Source of the DNA: Hypoxylon rubiginosum
Taxonomy: Eukaryota; Ascomycota; Sordariomycetes; Xylariales; Hypoxylaceae
NCBI GenBank assembly: GCA_902806565.1
Contig: CADCXA010000056.1
Coordinates: 248,001 to 312,000, forward strand
DNA: 64,000 nucleotides
Reading direction: 5' to 3'
Shown here one piece after another: positions 24,164 to 36,820 of this stretch. A program made the position numbers and the translations under genes. The notes under the pieces were generated by a model, which was not told the origin of the DNA, did not search any database, and saw nothing but the letters and a program-made list of their open reading frames with translations. Position 1 is the first letter of the stretch, and the number at the start of each line of letters is the position of its first letter.

Positions 24164-25902
24164 CATCACGAGCCCAAAGTGGATCCCGACGAGGCATGGC
24201 TTCGGGAGATACGAGATCGATCGCCGATCAATCTCCGTCGGCAACCCCCCCACGCACGTGGGACGTGGGTAACCTTCCCACGGACGTGGAACGTGGGCAA
24301 CTTGGACGAACACTTCACAAGGGGTTGTTCCGGCGCCGTAGAGAAAGTGCGCGTCGTACGGAAGGAAGGTCCCGTCTTCTAGGCATAGCCGAGGGGGGGG
24401 GGGGGGGGACTCTGCAGTCAAAGACCTATCCCAGGGTCCCCTTCTGCTGAGGCTTCTAAGCAAGAAGCTGCTCGCCGAATGGGGGGCAAACGCCGCTGCC
24501 TCACATGCCTCCCAACAGGCCGTTCCTTGGCCTCCCTCGGTCCTCAAGCCGCAGCAGAAGCAGCCGCAGCCCCAAGTTCAACTCCTTCATCGCATGCGTT
24601 CCGGATAGATGCCCTAAGGGGTATCTATCTCGGTGGCTGACGCGCACGAAGGACAAGTCTGGTCCCCCCCGGATCTTTGTCCTGTCGAGCAAATCGGCGG
24701 ACGGGAAGGAGTATGACAACGAGAAATGTTTCTCCGGCGGGAAGGAGGATGACTTGCGCAAAGGGACTCGACGACCCCCCTTTGAACTAGCCCTGTCGCT
24801 CCTGTCGCTCCCGAGGTCCAAGCTACCACGGCCCCGGCCCCGGCCCAGGGTAGGGCCAGCGGCAGGGTCAGCGATAAGGTCAGCGACAGGGCCAGCAACA
24901 ATACCGGCAACAATACCAGCAGCAATACCAGCAGCAATACCAGCAGCAATACCGGCAGCAATACCGGCAAATATACTAGCAGCAGTACCAGCAGCAGTAT
25001 TAGCGCGGCCGGTACTACGGTCCGAGACGGGAAAGAGGGCCCGGTGTTTGTGTGAATATGTCAGAGTCTTAGCCCTTGCCATCCGGGTAGAGTTATAGGT
25101 CTGTTGGTCATCATGTTGCCTGGATAGGGGTTACGAGTTCGCTGGTATGAGGAAAGAGATAGCATGGAGATAGACCCCTTTGTTCTGGCTTCTTGTATAT
25201 ACACAGTGTTCGGTGGTCCCTTAGGTTCATAGCTCTTCGCGCAACAACATAATTGTTTCCTCATCGCATGGTTGGCTTCGTGATAGAATACTGGGATGAT
25301 CTCAGGGGAATTACGTGTGTACCTACCTAGTACCTAGAACATGTACCCAGCTGTGCCTACCTTTATTATCTTGTTTGCTTTGAATGTTTCCATATTTCAG
25401 ATGAGATGTCTTCTTCCAATGATGATTGCTCTTAGCTCACCTATACTCACCTTGATATGAACCTCTCAAAGCTCTGGGTGTTGTTTGTGTCCAGGATCAA
25501 AGATGATGTAAGGTGGCAGGGTGGTACCTTAGACACACACCCACATGTCCATAATGAGACTAGGCTTATCGGAGCCTAGCTTTGTAAATCTGATTGGCTG
25601 ATAGGCTGGTAGGGGTAGGCTGACGGGGACCCTGTGACATTACGTACCAGGGTGCGCCCTATTAGTGTCTAGCTATTAATATTCTTTCGCGTTCAAAGGA
25701 TTTTATTATTTGCGGAAGGGTCCTTGAATTTCTACGACGTGTCCGCCTTGTGGAAAACGCCCTTTTACGTGGCCTGAAGTGGACTTCAAAAACTTCATTT
25801 AATCTGGAAAGAATATCGGTAGACGTGGGACACATATAATCTCTACCAAGGTAGATAGATCTCTACCTCTAGCCAGAAACGACACAGAAAACGACGGTAG
25901 CG
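24164..25902. other. accessory region with coding-like fragments, a 16-G run and a 12-bp repeat
   Basis: Immediately after the repeat, 24179-24382 (+) is open and protein-like (DPDEAWLREIRDRSPINLRR, then GAVEKVRVVRKEGPVF). It ends in a stop just before a run of 16 G at 24393-24408. A second frame, 24505-25098 (+), contains SGPPRIFVLSSKSADGKEYD and CFSGGKEDDLRKG, then runs into a 12-bp array (CAGCAATACCAG type, about 24895-25010). These look like pieces of one decayed gene. I do not recognise the family. From 25100 to 25902 I see only AT-rich intergenic sequence and the promoter of the next gene. Confidence 0.35.
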
Positions 25903-26964
25903 ATGGAAACCCTACGGACAGCCCTGCAGCCGCTACGGCCTATCACGAACAACCTACCGACGCCCATCCGCGATCTCGGCGTGTCGATTATCGGCGAGAC
26001 CTGCTACAAGACCCTGATCCTCGACCTCGACCCCACAGACCCCGAGTGCCTGAAGCTGGCCATCTCCAAGGGTCTCGGCATCGGCATCATCGGCGCGTCC
26101 TCCATCGTCAAGGTGCCCCAGATCCTCAAGCTCGTCCAGTCGCAGTCCGCGTCCGGCATCAGCTTCCTCTCCTACCTGCTCGAGACCTCGTCCTACCTCA
26201 TCTCCCTCGCCTACAACGTCCGCAACGGCTTCCCCTTTAGCACCTTTGGCGAGACCGCCTTGATCCTCGGCCAGAATGTCATCATTACGGTGCTGGTGTT
26301 GAACTACAGCGGTCGGATGAGTGTGGCGGCGCTGTTTGTCGCAGCCTTGGCGACGGGCGTGGTTACGTTATTCAACGGTGGTATCCTCGATATGCGGACG
26401 TTGAGCTATCTGCAAGCCGGCGCGGGCGTGTTGGGCGTAGCGAGCAAGGTGCCTCAGATCGCTGCTATCTATCAGCAAGGCGGCACGGGACAGCTGAGTG
26501 CATTTACGGTGAGTGAATCCTATGGGTTAGAATCCGGTTTCTTGTTAGAACTTGGTATCTCCGAGAGATTGCCGAGTTGCACATGCTCGACGTTGATTTT
26601 GTCGGCTGTTTCTTCCTGTTCTCAACCCAAAAACTTCCCTACTATCTCTATTTGATAGATTGACACGACACCAAACCAAGCTAACGTTATCGTGCAGGTG
26701 TTCAACTACCTTGCCGGCTCGCTCTCTCGAATCTTCACGACGCTGCAAGAGGTGGACGATAAGCTGATCCTGTATGGCTTCGTGGCGGGCTTCGCGCTAA
26801 ACCTAGTCCTCGCCGCGCAGATGGTATACTATTGGAATGCGCCCTCAGCCAAGGCAAGAGGAAAAATGAAGGAGGCGGCTCCGACTCCCGCTGCCGGTCC
26901 AACTTCTGGTGCGTCTTCAGCTACGCCCAAGAGTAAGGGGCCAACGACGCGACGCAGGGGTTAG
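25903..26964 (+). CDS. mannose-P-dolichol utilization defect 1 homologue (MPDU1/Lec35), PQ-loop protein
   Basis: Two exons (25903-26508 and 26698-26964) give 290 residues. The intron has a GTGAGT donor, a CTAACG branch and a CAG acceptor. MPDU1 is an ER membrane protein needed for use of dolichol-linked mannose and glucose in N-glycan, GPI and O-mannose synthesis. Two PQ-loop repeats are clear: SSIVKVPQILKLVQSQSASG at about residues 65-84, and GVASKVPQIAAIYQQGGTGQ ahead of the splice, followed by LAGSLSRIFTTLQEV. About seven hydrophobic helices are visible. The C terminus is a Ala/Pro/Lys/Arg-rich cytosolic tail ending in TRRRG. The start is the only sensible ATG and fits family alignments. 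Confidence 0.95.
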
Positions 26965-28950
26965 AAATCTTGCTTGTCACGCTTCCCGGAGAGGGAGAGA
27001 GGGAGAACTTGATTAGACAGCAAATCTCTCTGTTCTAGACAACCAAATCTTTTTTAATACATTTTACGTTATCCCGGCTTTTTACTTGCTCTACCACTCC
27101 CGGCAATGATCTGGTCCTTATCAAACCGTTTGACATGTCAGGTGATACGGGCGAGGTCTTGGCCTACCATTATCGTTCAAGGTGGAATACATCCCGTAAT
27201 GATATCTGCATGCTAGGGTTAAGCGGTACGAGCCAGCGTGATAGCATCTATCTATCGCTATCTATATAAGATAGGCAAGCGAGAATCCTCAAAAAGGGTC
27301 TCCGCTTCCGCGTCAATTAGGGTAATAGATCCGTCAACGGAGGAGAATGGGATAAGATGGGATGGGGATATCTTGGTGATACTGTATGAGAAGGATCCCG
27401 CGCCGACAACCGATGCAGATCGGGCTTCCGAATCACATTGGAAGGGGGTTGGTTCTGGTGGTCGATGGTCGATGTTCGATGTGATACCAATCAACCTCCT
27501 AAGTCGGTAGTACTAGCTCATGCTGCTTGGTACGTGCTGGCCTCCTGCATCGCCACGTCTACCGTTCCCGCGCTGATTCCAAGTTCGAAAGCATGCCTTG
27601 CGTTGGGAATCTCGATAGGTGCCCGCAGACTTGTCATCGAAGCAGAAAGCCTCGTGGCTGAATATCGCAGATGATCATACGTATGAGATATATCATCAGC
27701 AAAGATCGAGATTTAAAATCATATATATCATAATATATACTGTGTAGACTAGGGGTCTTGCGCAAGTCTAGCGGACTCTGACGTGATTTACTGGCTGATG
27801 TAATTCATTTTATTTGCGACGCGTACTCCGTCCCCATCCCGGAACAAAGCGACTACGGGGTCAGATAACAGAGCTGTCATCTAGTCCTGGTGGTAACTGG
27901 TGGTAGTAGTAGGACGGTCGTGATAAGGACTACAGTACCGGATCCGTTTTTTCTTTTTCTTTCCATATCCCCAGATTTTCCTAAACCATAACTCTCTCAT
28001 CCGTTTTTTTTATTAAGTATTCAGGCGTCAAGCAGACAGGGGGAGAGGCAATAAAGTCATTGCTACTGCACGAGTTCTTATGCCCTCACGCCCCGGGGTG
28101 GTATCTTTATATGGGACCACGATGCCAACCCCTTGCATTCCCGAGCGAATCATGCACACGACTATGTTCCTCATTGGGCAAGGGCATGAGGAAACGTGTT
28201 AGCTGATAGGTCTTTGTTGTCTGTGTGTCTAATTTGTTGATTCCGGTCTGGCAGTTCTAGGCATAGCGGTAGGGTACTCTTATCAAAAGTCTCTTCCCAC
28301 AGCTTGTCTTTGCTCCACGGGGAAGTTTAGCGGTGTCTTTCTTAGCGTATCTTTCGCAATCGACCGCCATTATTACGCCAATTATTTATTGGGACGATCC
28401 GATTTTATCACGTCTTACACACGACTATCTGCGTGTCTGCCTCTTGTCTCCCTTCCGCCTCACTTGCCTTTTTCGAAATGTGCTCGCTTCAGTATTTGTA
28501 AGGTACATTCGTATATCACCAGTCTTGGCCCTTTATATATGTAGTACTGTCCTTCACTCCGGGAGGCTACATATCTTACCGACATCTTCCCCTGTCACTT
28601 GTATGTGTGTAGGCAATTTCTGGCTAGACCTTTCAGTTCCTCGTAAGCGTCGTGTCCAAGGGTTTTAGCCAGCTCCACGATCTTCGTCTCCGAAAGGAGG
28701 TAGACGATAGATAAAGCTGTTGGGTCATTATTAATTTCCCGTGTCTACTTTAAAGTCTTCTTTACTCCCTCCCTTTTCTTCTCTTCCCTTTTGTCTTCAT
28801 CTCTACTATACCTTACCTATTACTCTACACCTTGAGCTTCGATTGTACCGAGGTGTACTGAGCCGTCTCAAGTTTCCTTTGCTCAGTCTTGCTTTAGCTT
28901 CTCCCTTCTTTCATACTTCTCGTAACTCAACTTAATCATACTACTACACA
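26965..28950. other. intergenic region and promoter of choline sulfatase
   Basis: No credible gene in 2 kb. An AT-rich ATATATCATA block lies at 27670-27740. The last 200 bases before 28951 form a strong CT-rich leader (CTCCCTCCCTTTTCTTCTCTT). I searched by eye for Cys3-type palindromes that would suit sulfur regulation and did not find a convincing one. Confidence 0.4.
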
Positions 28951-30867
28951 ATGGCTCCTGATATCGATTCTATGCCTCGTTCTCAGGCTGCGCCTAACGG
29001 CCACCAAACGGCGGCGCCAGGGACTAATGGTGTTCCGAACGGCACCAATGGCTCGTCTGAGAAGCCTCCCAACGTACTTTTCATAATGGCAGATCAATTG
29101 GCGGCTCCGTTACTCAAGATGTATAATCCAGACTCGCAAATCAAGACCCCCAATCTTGATGCTCTGGCAGCAAAGTCTGTCCAGTTCGACTCCGCCTACT
29201 GCCCGTCTCCGCTTTGCGCCCCGTCTCGTATGAGCTTGATCTCGGGACAGCTACCTATGAAGATCGGGGCATTCGACAATGCTTCGCAGATAGCAAGTGA
29301 CGTGCCGACGTATGCCCACTACTTGCGCCGCAAGGGCTACCAGACCGCCTTGGCGGGCAAGATGCACTTTGTTGGAGACCAGCTGCACGGCTATGAAACT
29401 CGCCTTACCAGCGACATTTATCCTGGAGACTTTGGTTGGGCCGTAAATTGGGACGAGCCAGATAGGCGGCTTGAGTGGTATCACAACGCTAGCTCTATCC
29501 TTCAAGCTGGTACCTGCATACGGAGCAACCAATTGGACTATGATGAGGAGGTCATGTACAGGTCTTCGCAGTTCTTGTATGACCAAGTTCGCGAGGGACC
29601 AGATGCTAGACCATTCTGTTTGACCGTACGTACTACGAATGGGACATCCCTTGTTTTAATCTAGACGACGCGTGTTGGTTGTGAAGTATCCCGGACTGAC
29701 TGAAATCACTATATAGGTTTCTCTCACTCATCCCCACGACCCGTATACGATCGAGGAGAAGTATTGGGACTTATACGAAGACGTCGACATTGACTTGCCG
29801 AAAGTTAGGATTGCCAAGGAGGAACAGGATCCTCATAGTAAGAGACTGATGAAAGTATGCGACCTTTGGGACGAGAACTTTACGGATGACCAAGTTAAAC
29901 GGGCCCGGCGAGCATACTATGGCGCCGTTAGCTACGTTGACGACTGCATTGGGCGAATCCTTCGCGTGCTCAAGAACTGCCGGCTGGATGAGAATACTAT
30001 CGTCATTTTCAGCGGCGACCACGGCGACATGCTCGGCGAGCGTGGATTATGGTGAGTTTGAGTATACGCATATAAAAAGACGACGTCTAGTGCTAACTTG
30101 TTCTTCAGGTACAAGATGAGCTACTTCGAGTCGTCTGTACGAGTGCCTCTTCTATTCTCGGATCCTCGGCGGTTTGCTCCACACCGGGTGACGCAGAACG
30201 TGTCGACGTTGGACATTATGCCCACCTTGTGCGATCTCGTCGGAACCCAGCTCATACCCGGCCTTCCTATGGACGGTACCTCTCTCCTTCCTCACCTCGA
30301 GGGCAGAGAGGGACACGATACCGTGATTGCCGAGTACACGGGCGAAGGCACAATTAGCCCGCTCATGATGATTCGACGTGGTCCGTGGAAGTACATTACT
30401 TGCCCGACCGATCCGCCGCAGCTTTTCAACCTGGAGCGGGATCCTCTCGAACTGGTCAACTTGGCGCAGCTCGTACAAAAGAAGGGAACGCTCACAGCCG
30501 AGGAAGAGGAATCAAAGGCTAAATTCGACAAATTCGAAGCTGAAGCCAAGGCTAGGTGGGACTTTGATGCTATCGCCGCGGATGTGGTACTTTCGCAACG
30601 AAGACGGAGACTCGTATGGGACGCCTTGAAACAAGGAAAATTCGAGGCGTGGGACTACAACCCCAACGACAACGGCACCGTGAAGTATGTAGCTTTTGAA
30701 TCTCTATCTGTACGGAAGAAGCGGACGCTAACATGTATCACAGATACATCCGATCTTTCTTACCCCTAGACGACTTGGAGCGCAGGGCCCGATATCCCCC
30801 GGTTGATAAATATGGCCGGGAGACTAGAGACGTCATCATCGACCAGGCCGGTTCACATAACGAGTAA
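28951..30867 (+). CDS. choline sulfatase
   Basis: Four exons (28951-29625, 29717-30051, 30109-30684, 30744-30867) encode 569 residues. The enzyme hydrolyses choline-O-sulfate, a fungal sulfur store, to choline and sulfate in the cytosol. The sulfatase signature CPSPLCAPSRMS places the formylglycine cysteine at residue 89, with PSR behind it. The BetC-type continuation SGQLPMKIGAFDNASQ distinguishes it from aryl sulfatases. Other ligands are the N-terminal MADQ (Asp48), THPHDPY after the first splice, and FSGDHGDMLGERGLWYKM across the second splice. The family C terminus (RRRRLVWDALKQGKFEAWDY, then YIRSFLPLDDLE across the last splice) is complete. The N-terminal 38 residues are Gly/Asn/Pro-rich and disordered, with no signal peptide. 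Confidence 0.96.
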
Positions 30868-31741
30868 CCTGCCGACTTGACGACGCCTCTCATGATACGG
30901 GAATCCCATGATATAAAACACGTGGTGGGTTGGGGGAGTTAAGGAGTGGCAACTTGGTGATGCATTTTTGCGGCGTCACGGGACCGAATGATTTTTTTTT
31001 TTGCAAAAAAGGCTACACGTCATTTTCGACCGACATTGGCGTCACATGTATCGGAAGTATGTAATTAGCGACGAGTTACGGATGATGATTTTACGGGATC
31101 TGGACAAACGTCAAAAATGCGGTGTGCACTAGATACCACCCATCTTTCATTTTTGGTCATTTTGGTTATTTTGGTCTATCGGTTTAGGAATCCATAGAAG
31201 GATACAGAATGTGATGATAAGATGACTTCCCCAAAATCCAAGTCTCTGTTATCACATGTGGTATTGACTAAATACGACGTCAGTGGACCCTGAAAATCAT
31301 TGATCTATTGATAAGAGATCCCTCCTACTTATCCCTGTATTAAAGTGGCACGTAGCATTCGGCTATCGGTACTCGGATAAGTTTTATCGAGGGAAGGGTG
31401 TGTGCTTAATAAAAATAGCGGGATCTTAGCGTCCGTGCTTGGCCGAACTCGCAATCTATCTCCCTTGTCTCCTAAGGTCTTGCAAAGACACCACCGTACC
31501 CAAACACAACACTTGGACACTGTCCGTCTACAACTGGTATTGGACTGGTCAATCCGGGGAAGCTCGCCATCTCTATCCCTACATCGCATTTGGAAATCCC
31601 ATCCAATCTAGAGCTGCACACCGAGTTAGCGTTAGCGTTAGCATCGGCATAGGCATAGGCATAGGCATTGGCATTCTATTTCTGACCCTTACTCAGCTGT
31701 CGTAGCATTCGTCTATTGTCCTCGTAGACAGGCAATTCACG
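30868..31741. other. intergenic, promoter of MED8
   Basis: No gene seen. An 11-T run followed by GCAAAAAA lies near 30992-31010. A compound microsatellite (GTTAGC x3 then GGCATA-type units) lies at about 31625-31672, roughly 70-115 bp upstream of the MED8 ATG. Confidence 0.45.
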
Positions 31742-32627
31742 ATGGCGTCGCTGAACCTTAGCGAAGCCGAGTTCAAGAGTCTACAGCTGACAGCTCAGCG
31801 CCTTCGGTCCATTAACGGCGACATCGAATCCATGAAGTCTAACATATTCCAGAGTAACCAGCCGTTGCCTAGCCTGTATGTCCTTCTTTGCTTTCATGAT
31901 CCTATCCTCTACTCCTACAGCCATTTCAAACTCTTTGTGGCATACTAATGATGTGGCCGTGTGCTATTGCAGACAAAACCTACAAAGCCATGCCGTCATC
32001 ATACAGAAGCACCTAGGGCTCATCGCCGAGGCCACCTCGCAACACAACGAGCTATTCAGCCGCATCGCCGTTCACCCGTCGACCAACTTCCCCGGACGCA
32101 CACAGGAGGGTATACTCCTACAGCTACTACGTAAGAAGCCCGAGCCAGATATCGCGACGGCCATGGAAGACGGACAGAAGATGGTCGCCGGCCTATTTCA
32201 ACCGAACGAGTCCAACAAAGATACGGGCGTTGGGTCCGGTGCCGATATGAGCGTAAAAGAAGTAGGAACGGCAGAAGGCCTAGAGAAGGATCTCGAGGAA
32301 ATATGGGACAAGACGCGCGAGTCCTTCTACACACGCGTGCTGGAATACGGTAGAAAGGAGGCTAAGCTCCCCTTCACCGAAGAAGAGTACGCCAACGGCC
32401 TCACGAACGTGCGGACGGGACTGAAGAAGGGGCTAGACTGGGAGGAAGAGGGCAACGATGATGATGACGATGAAGAAGATGAGGAGGAAGAAGGGGACGA
32501 TGACAGGATGGATCTTGATCGCCCGCCGCCTCCCCAGGCCTCCGTAGTCACGACTAAAAAAGTCGACGGCGCGTCTCTAGAGAACGTGATGCGGTTTGCT
32601 GCGGGGGGCAATCTTACTACTGGTTGA
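31742..32627 (+). CDS. med8: Mediator complex subunit 8
   Basis: Two exons (31742-31875, 31973-32627) encode 262 residues. MED8 is a head-module subunit of the Mediator coactivator of RNA polymerase II and contacts Med18/Med20 and TBP. The N-terminal helix pair LSEAEFKSLQLTAQRLRSIN and ESMKSNIFQSNQPLPSLQNL is typical of the family; the intron splits the LPSL/QNLQSH junction. FPGRTQEGILLQLLRKKPEP is also typical. After a central helical region (DLEEIWDKTRESFYTRVLEY) there is an acidic low-complexity run of about 25 Asp/Glu residues and a short C-terminal MRFAAGG motif. The fit to fungal MED8 is good throughout. Confidence 0.9.
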
Positions 32628-34632
32628 GGCTGTGTAGACGAGGTCACCAAGAGCCCTCACATGACCACACAACAAAAAGTCTGTCGATACCCCTGAATCC
32701 TTTTTCGGCGCAAACCCCTATATATGACATTATTCCCCAGACTGTGTGGAGGTGGCGTGTGGCGTTGGAGGTGAAACTTGACTTTCCCACTGCCATGGGT
32801 TGATGAACTCCACACTCCACGCGATCTATGACGGCACATACCATCCGGTGGCGAGCCGTATCTACCGATCTGGCGTCTCCAAAAGGCGATGCCACGTTAG
32901 CGTTCCTCTGTTATAGGGGATGGCTTCATGATGATGGGTTGGGTGTCACGGGAACCAGGGACAGATGTTCTCATGAAACGAGATCTTCCGAGTTCCATAT
33001 TTGGTCGGAGACCGGTCCTAATAGGGGCTACCACCAAGTATCGTCCGATTATATCGCTGTACCGGTCTTAATAGGTGTCCTATCACTAGAGTACCGTCCG
33101 ATTATAGCCGGTCGCATATTGGTGTATGGTGGTGCATGCTGGCTGGCTGGTACAAGTTGTTGACTACAGCAGCTTACATAGGATAAGCAATAAAACAGGT
33201 ATACCTATTGAGCCTCAACATGAAAATTTTCTTTCCCCAAAGCTAATTTGTGTAACGCAGTCATCTTGAAATCCCGTTCCTGAACCTCGTTCTGACACGC
33301 GCATAAGCACGTAAGCCGCAAAATGTGATCTAGATTGGGTGTTTTAGTAAGCGTCTCGCACTGCAGAAGCACGCATAAATGGCCGAGTTCCCTTTCGACC
33401 GGTCACGGCGCAACCTAGTGTAACTCGTTCAGCCCTATGAGAGGTTATTCCCGGTTATACGTAAGCCGAAGAAGCGTAGCGTGAACGGGCTGACTGATCT
33501 AGCTTATCTAACACAAATCCCGTTCGAGCTGCGTTGACTGCCTTAACTCCAAAGACCTAGACCTGACTCCATGGGCTTCTCCAACATATACCGATGCGGG
33601 CCGTTCGAAAGAGGAATGAAATATGACGAGTTGTGGGGGCTAAAAACCGAAAAGAAGCAAACCCCGAAAAAAGGCACTGCCTCGGTCGCTAAACAGGTTC
33701 GTAGACTATTAACTCCAGATCGTTCTGATCGTTCTGATCGCTATCCGGTAATATGGTGTCACTAATCCTTTTATTATACAGAAATACCCAAGCGATATAC
33801 GCGTTTGGAAAGTATTAGCAAGAAGCAAGAAGGGGTAGCGACAGAAAAGGAAAAAAACCAATGGGATGGTATCCTCGGAGTTCCTGAAATCCTGTAGGTG
33901 CTCTCCTATTCGCTGCCGGTAATCAGATCAGATTGCTGAAGATTGCTGAAGATAGCTGACTCGCAGGCTCTCACCCTCCCTAAGCGGGCCGTCGTAGTAT
34001 CGCACGTAACCATGCTCACTACGATGATGACAGAATCTGACGGTAGAGGCGGCTCTCTCCACCGTTCTCCAACCAGCCAACGTGACCAACACCCGTTCCC
34101 CCCCTCGTTGTATCATTGTAAGCTGATGTTATATTCCCCCGGCCGTTCCCACCCTTACCCAAGGTAGGTTACTTTTGTCTCACCCCATCTCATAAACCGG
34201 TCTAACCGTTGGTGGCTGACGATCGGGAGACAAGATACATCGTTCCTAGCCATTGGATAGCGGTCCGCGGTTGATTTCCTTTTCCAGTTTGCGACGCGGT
34301 GGAATTGCCTCCTACCCACCGAAGGTACCAGGCGAAGGGGTCAACCCCGTAACCCCTCAATCGTCATCAGAACTCATCGGAGCTCGTATATGTCTACCTA
34401 TATATCTAGCATGTACTGCCCTGGACACCGGGACGAGGTAGGCTTTGCGTCTACTGCATAGCATATTTTACCATCGTCCGCGTCCCGGCTACCCTGTCAG
34501 ATTTTAATGGACCCTGCAGCGATTCCTCCTGTACGTCGCGCTGCACCTTGACCCTAGTTAGGCAAAACATATTCCTCGTTCTCCAGGATTCTTGCATCCA
34601 GAGCCGAAACCCCTTACCTACCTTGGCCGGGC
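32628..34632. other. intergenic, with a diverged tandem duplication
   Basis: No credible gene in 2 kb. Positions 33011-33060 and 33061-33112 are two diverged copies of a block of about 50 bp starting ACCGGTCYTAATAGG and ending CGTCCGATTATA. No RNA gene or regulatory motif is recognised. Confidence 0.4.
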
Positions 34633-35784
34633 ATGCTTCGGGATCAACTGGATGACGATAGTGCCTTTGACGGTGGAAATATCACTCCGTGGGGACCGAG
34701 AATAGGTTTATCGAGAATAGGTATTAGTGCGACATATCCGACGACATCTGTCTTTGCTACCAACTTCGACTGTAAATCACTCACCATGGAATCTCTAAAT
34801 TTCGACTTCGAGGCCTTTATGATGGAAGGAGGCTCGTGTTATGGACGTGCGAAGGGAGGAAGGGAATTAACAGCTACTAGTTCTGGGAATGAAACGCCCT
34901 TCCCGTTCATGGACTTGCCGCTGGAAATCCGGTTGGAAGTTTACCACTGGATTCACCTCATGACGCCTATCGGCCCAACTCAATCTAAGCCGTGGTATCG
35001 AAACCCGGCTAACGGGGCCTACTACGTCAAGTCAGTAACACTAGACTCGGAGGAGGCACCTGAGGCATCTGAAGCGCCTGAGGTATTAGATGATGCGCCA
35101 AGGCCAAAATCGTCATCCTCGACGTCGGCGTTGCCGCTCTTATTACCGTGCCGACCGCACTGCTACATGCCCACAGCGATGCTTAGGGCAAACAAACAGA
35201 TCTACTATGAAACTAGGGAGCTACCATTCCTAGAGAACGAATTCGTCTTCGTCAACTGGTTCACCTCGGGACCATGGGCTGCCCGGTCGTTCATGCGGGG
35301 TTTACAGCCGTGGCAGAGAGAGACGATGCGGTACGCGCGGCTAGAACTTCTATCGCGGGACCTGTCGGAAAAGCATTCAAAGGAGTGGACAGAACTCTGC
35401 GAGTCCTGGGCTCCCGGACTACGTGGTCTGAGACTCAAGATTCTAAACGGCGGAGGCGGAGGCGGCGGAGCTGACGGAGAAGGGGGAGTATTCGGAATAG
35501 GAACGACAGTATCCGGAGGTTTATCGTGGGCCGTAGTTGGCTTGCCCCAAAGGGACGCACCACCCGTACAAATCAGGAACGAAGAGGGCAGGGTGGAGAG
35601 TTGGATCGAGAAGGGACTCAAGCACCTACGACAGCTCCGGTATCTCGAAATCGAGTTGGCGATTGCCGATTGGGACGACAAGACCAAGCTGGAATGGTGC
35701 GAGGACTTGGAGATGGCAGTAAACGAGTCGAAACTCGACATGGAGCCGTACGTCCGAGTCTCTTGCGTTGAGAAGGAAACCTGA
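34633..35784 (+). CDS. F-box-like/DUF fungal protein of unknown function
   Basis: Single-exon gene of 383 residues from the ATG at 34633; an internal ATG at 34786 (MESLNFDFEAFMMEG) is a possible alternative. The segment PFPFMDLPLEIRLEVYHWI at about residues 94-112 is the usual opening of a large fungal group annotated as F-box-like, 2EXR or DUF7730. The partner motif MLRANKQIYYETRELPFLENEFVF follows. A Glu/Pro/Ala-rich linker and a Gly8 run are low complexity. The C terminus has HLRQLRYLEIELAIADW and an acidic helix. Such proteins may be ubiquitin-ligase adaptors, but no partner or substrate can be read from the sequence. Confidence 0.75.
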   Translation: MLRDQLDDDSAFDGGNITPWGPRIGLSRIGISATYPTTSVFATNFDCKSLTMESLNFDFEAFMMEGGSCYGRAKGGRELTATSSGNETPFPFMDLPLEIRLEVYHWIHLMTPIGPTQSKPWYRNPANGAYYVKSVTLDSEEAPEASEAPEVLDDAPRPKSSSSTSALPLLLPCRPHCYMPTAMLRANKQIYYETRELPFLENEFVFVNWFTSGPWAARSFMRGLQPWQRETMRYARLELLSRDLSEKHSKEWTELCESWAPGLRGLRLKILNGGGGGGGADGEGGVFGIGTTVSGGLSWAVVGLPQRDAPPVQIRNEEGRVESWIEKGLKHLRQLRYLEIELAIADWDDKTKLEWCEDLEMAVNESKLDMEPYVRVSCVEKET

Positions 35785-36820
35785 TCCTCATCGTTCTTCA
35801 CTTTTTATCGGGACAAGTCACCGCTGTCGAATGGCAGTCGTGAGGTGACAGGTCGGGTTACAACGGCGTTCGGTTTCCATCGCATATGGTGTACATGGTA
35901 GGTTATCTTGGTCTTCGACTGCACCTCCCTAGAGACTGGGAATTACGTAGGACATTCCGGGCACGAGACGAAATAACCGTGACGGGCCTCAGGTATCCGG
36001 GCGGATCCGGATATAAGCGGCCTTCTAATTGGAGTAACTTTATTATCAAGGACATCGTCGCCGAAGAAAGGCAGCCTTGTACACAGGCGTGTCGTCTGTT
36101 CGCCAAGGCTACTACAGACGCTCCCGTAATCTTTACTCACTCGCTCTACTTGGCCCCGGTATTATTATTATTTGTTATTGGAATATATACTGTATTTTGC
36201 TCATGTGCTCTCGATTTATGTAACGGACGTTGGGAAAGTTGTGACTTTGGGTTACATGTGATGGAATATATGGGATATCAGATTGATCGTATCCTTTCTG
36301 GTCTCTGGTCTATATCTACCACGCCTACGTTGCCCTGTGTTATCCTACACCATGTCATTGGTACGCAATCGAGGCAACCCTTGTCACAGGCCTGCCACTT
36401 GCTGCAAACATACCTTAGGTAGGCCAGTCACTTACTGAGGTAGACAGATGTACATGACTTGCGATTATTCGAGTTTGATGTGGTCCGTGTGTCGAGTACC
36501 TTCTCTTTTTATCTTCGGCTTTATTGGCACGAGATAGCACGCCGCAGTCGTTCTTCCTCTTTCCCTTTCACTTCCACTCAGTTGGACACTCGACAAGTCG
36601 AATTGGCCAATTCAATCCTCGATTGGCAAAACACGACGGTTCTCTCTCCCAGCTACGCCTCAAAACTCGCTCTACTTGCTGTCGATACTTGGGACTAAGA
36701 CATAACCCACGATTGTCCGTTACAGGATCATCCATCAAGCAAGCAGCAAATCAACAGACCAAACAAACATCAACAACACTTGCATACATCCCTCGACTCG
36801 ACTTGACTCGACACGACACG
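35785..36820. other. intergenic
   Basis: A 178-codon open frame at 35886-36422 has an ATG but no recognisable domain and patchy composition, so I do not call it. The 300 bases before 36821 are pyrimidine-rich and contain ACAACA runs and a CTCGACTCGACTTGACTCGAC repeat just before the next ATG. Confidence 0.4.

Noticed and set aside
24501..25082. 193-codon minus-strand frame with AAGI repeats
   Set aside because: It is a repeat translation of the 12-bp array. The plus strand has the more protein-like sequence.
27238..27674. Two overlapping frames between MPDU1 and choline sulfatase
   Set aside because: The first begins with GTG, neither has a domain, and both lie in AT-rich intergenic sequence.
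35886..36422. 178-codon frame with a hydrophobic segment
   Set aside because: It has no domain, poor composition and no splice or context support. It could be a weak gene, but I cannot support it.
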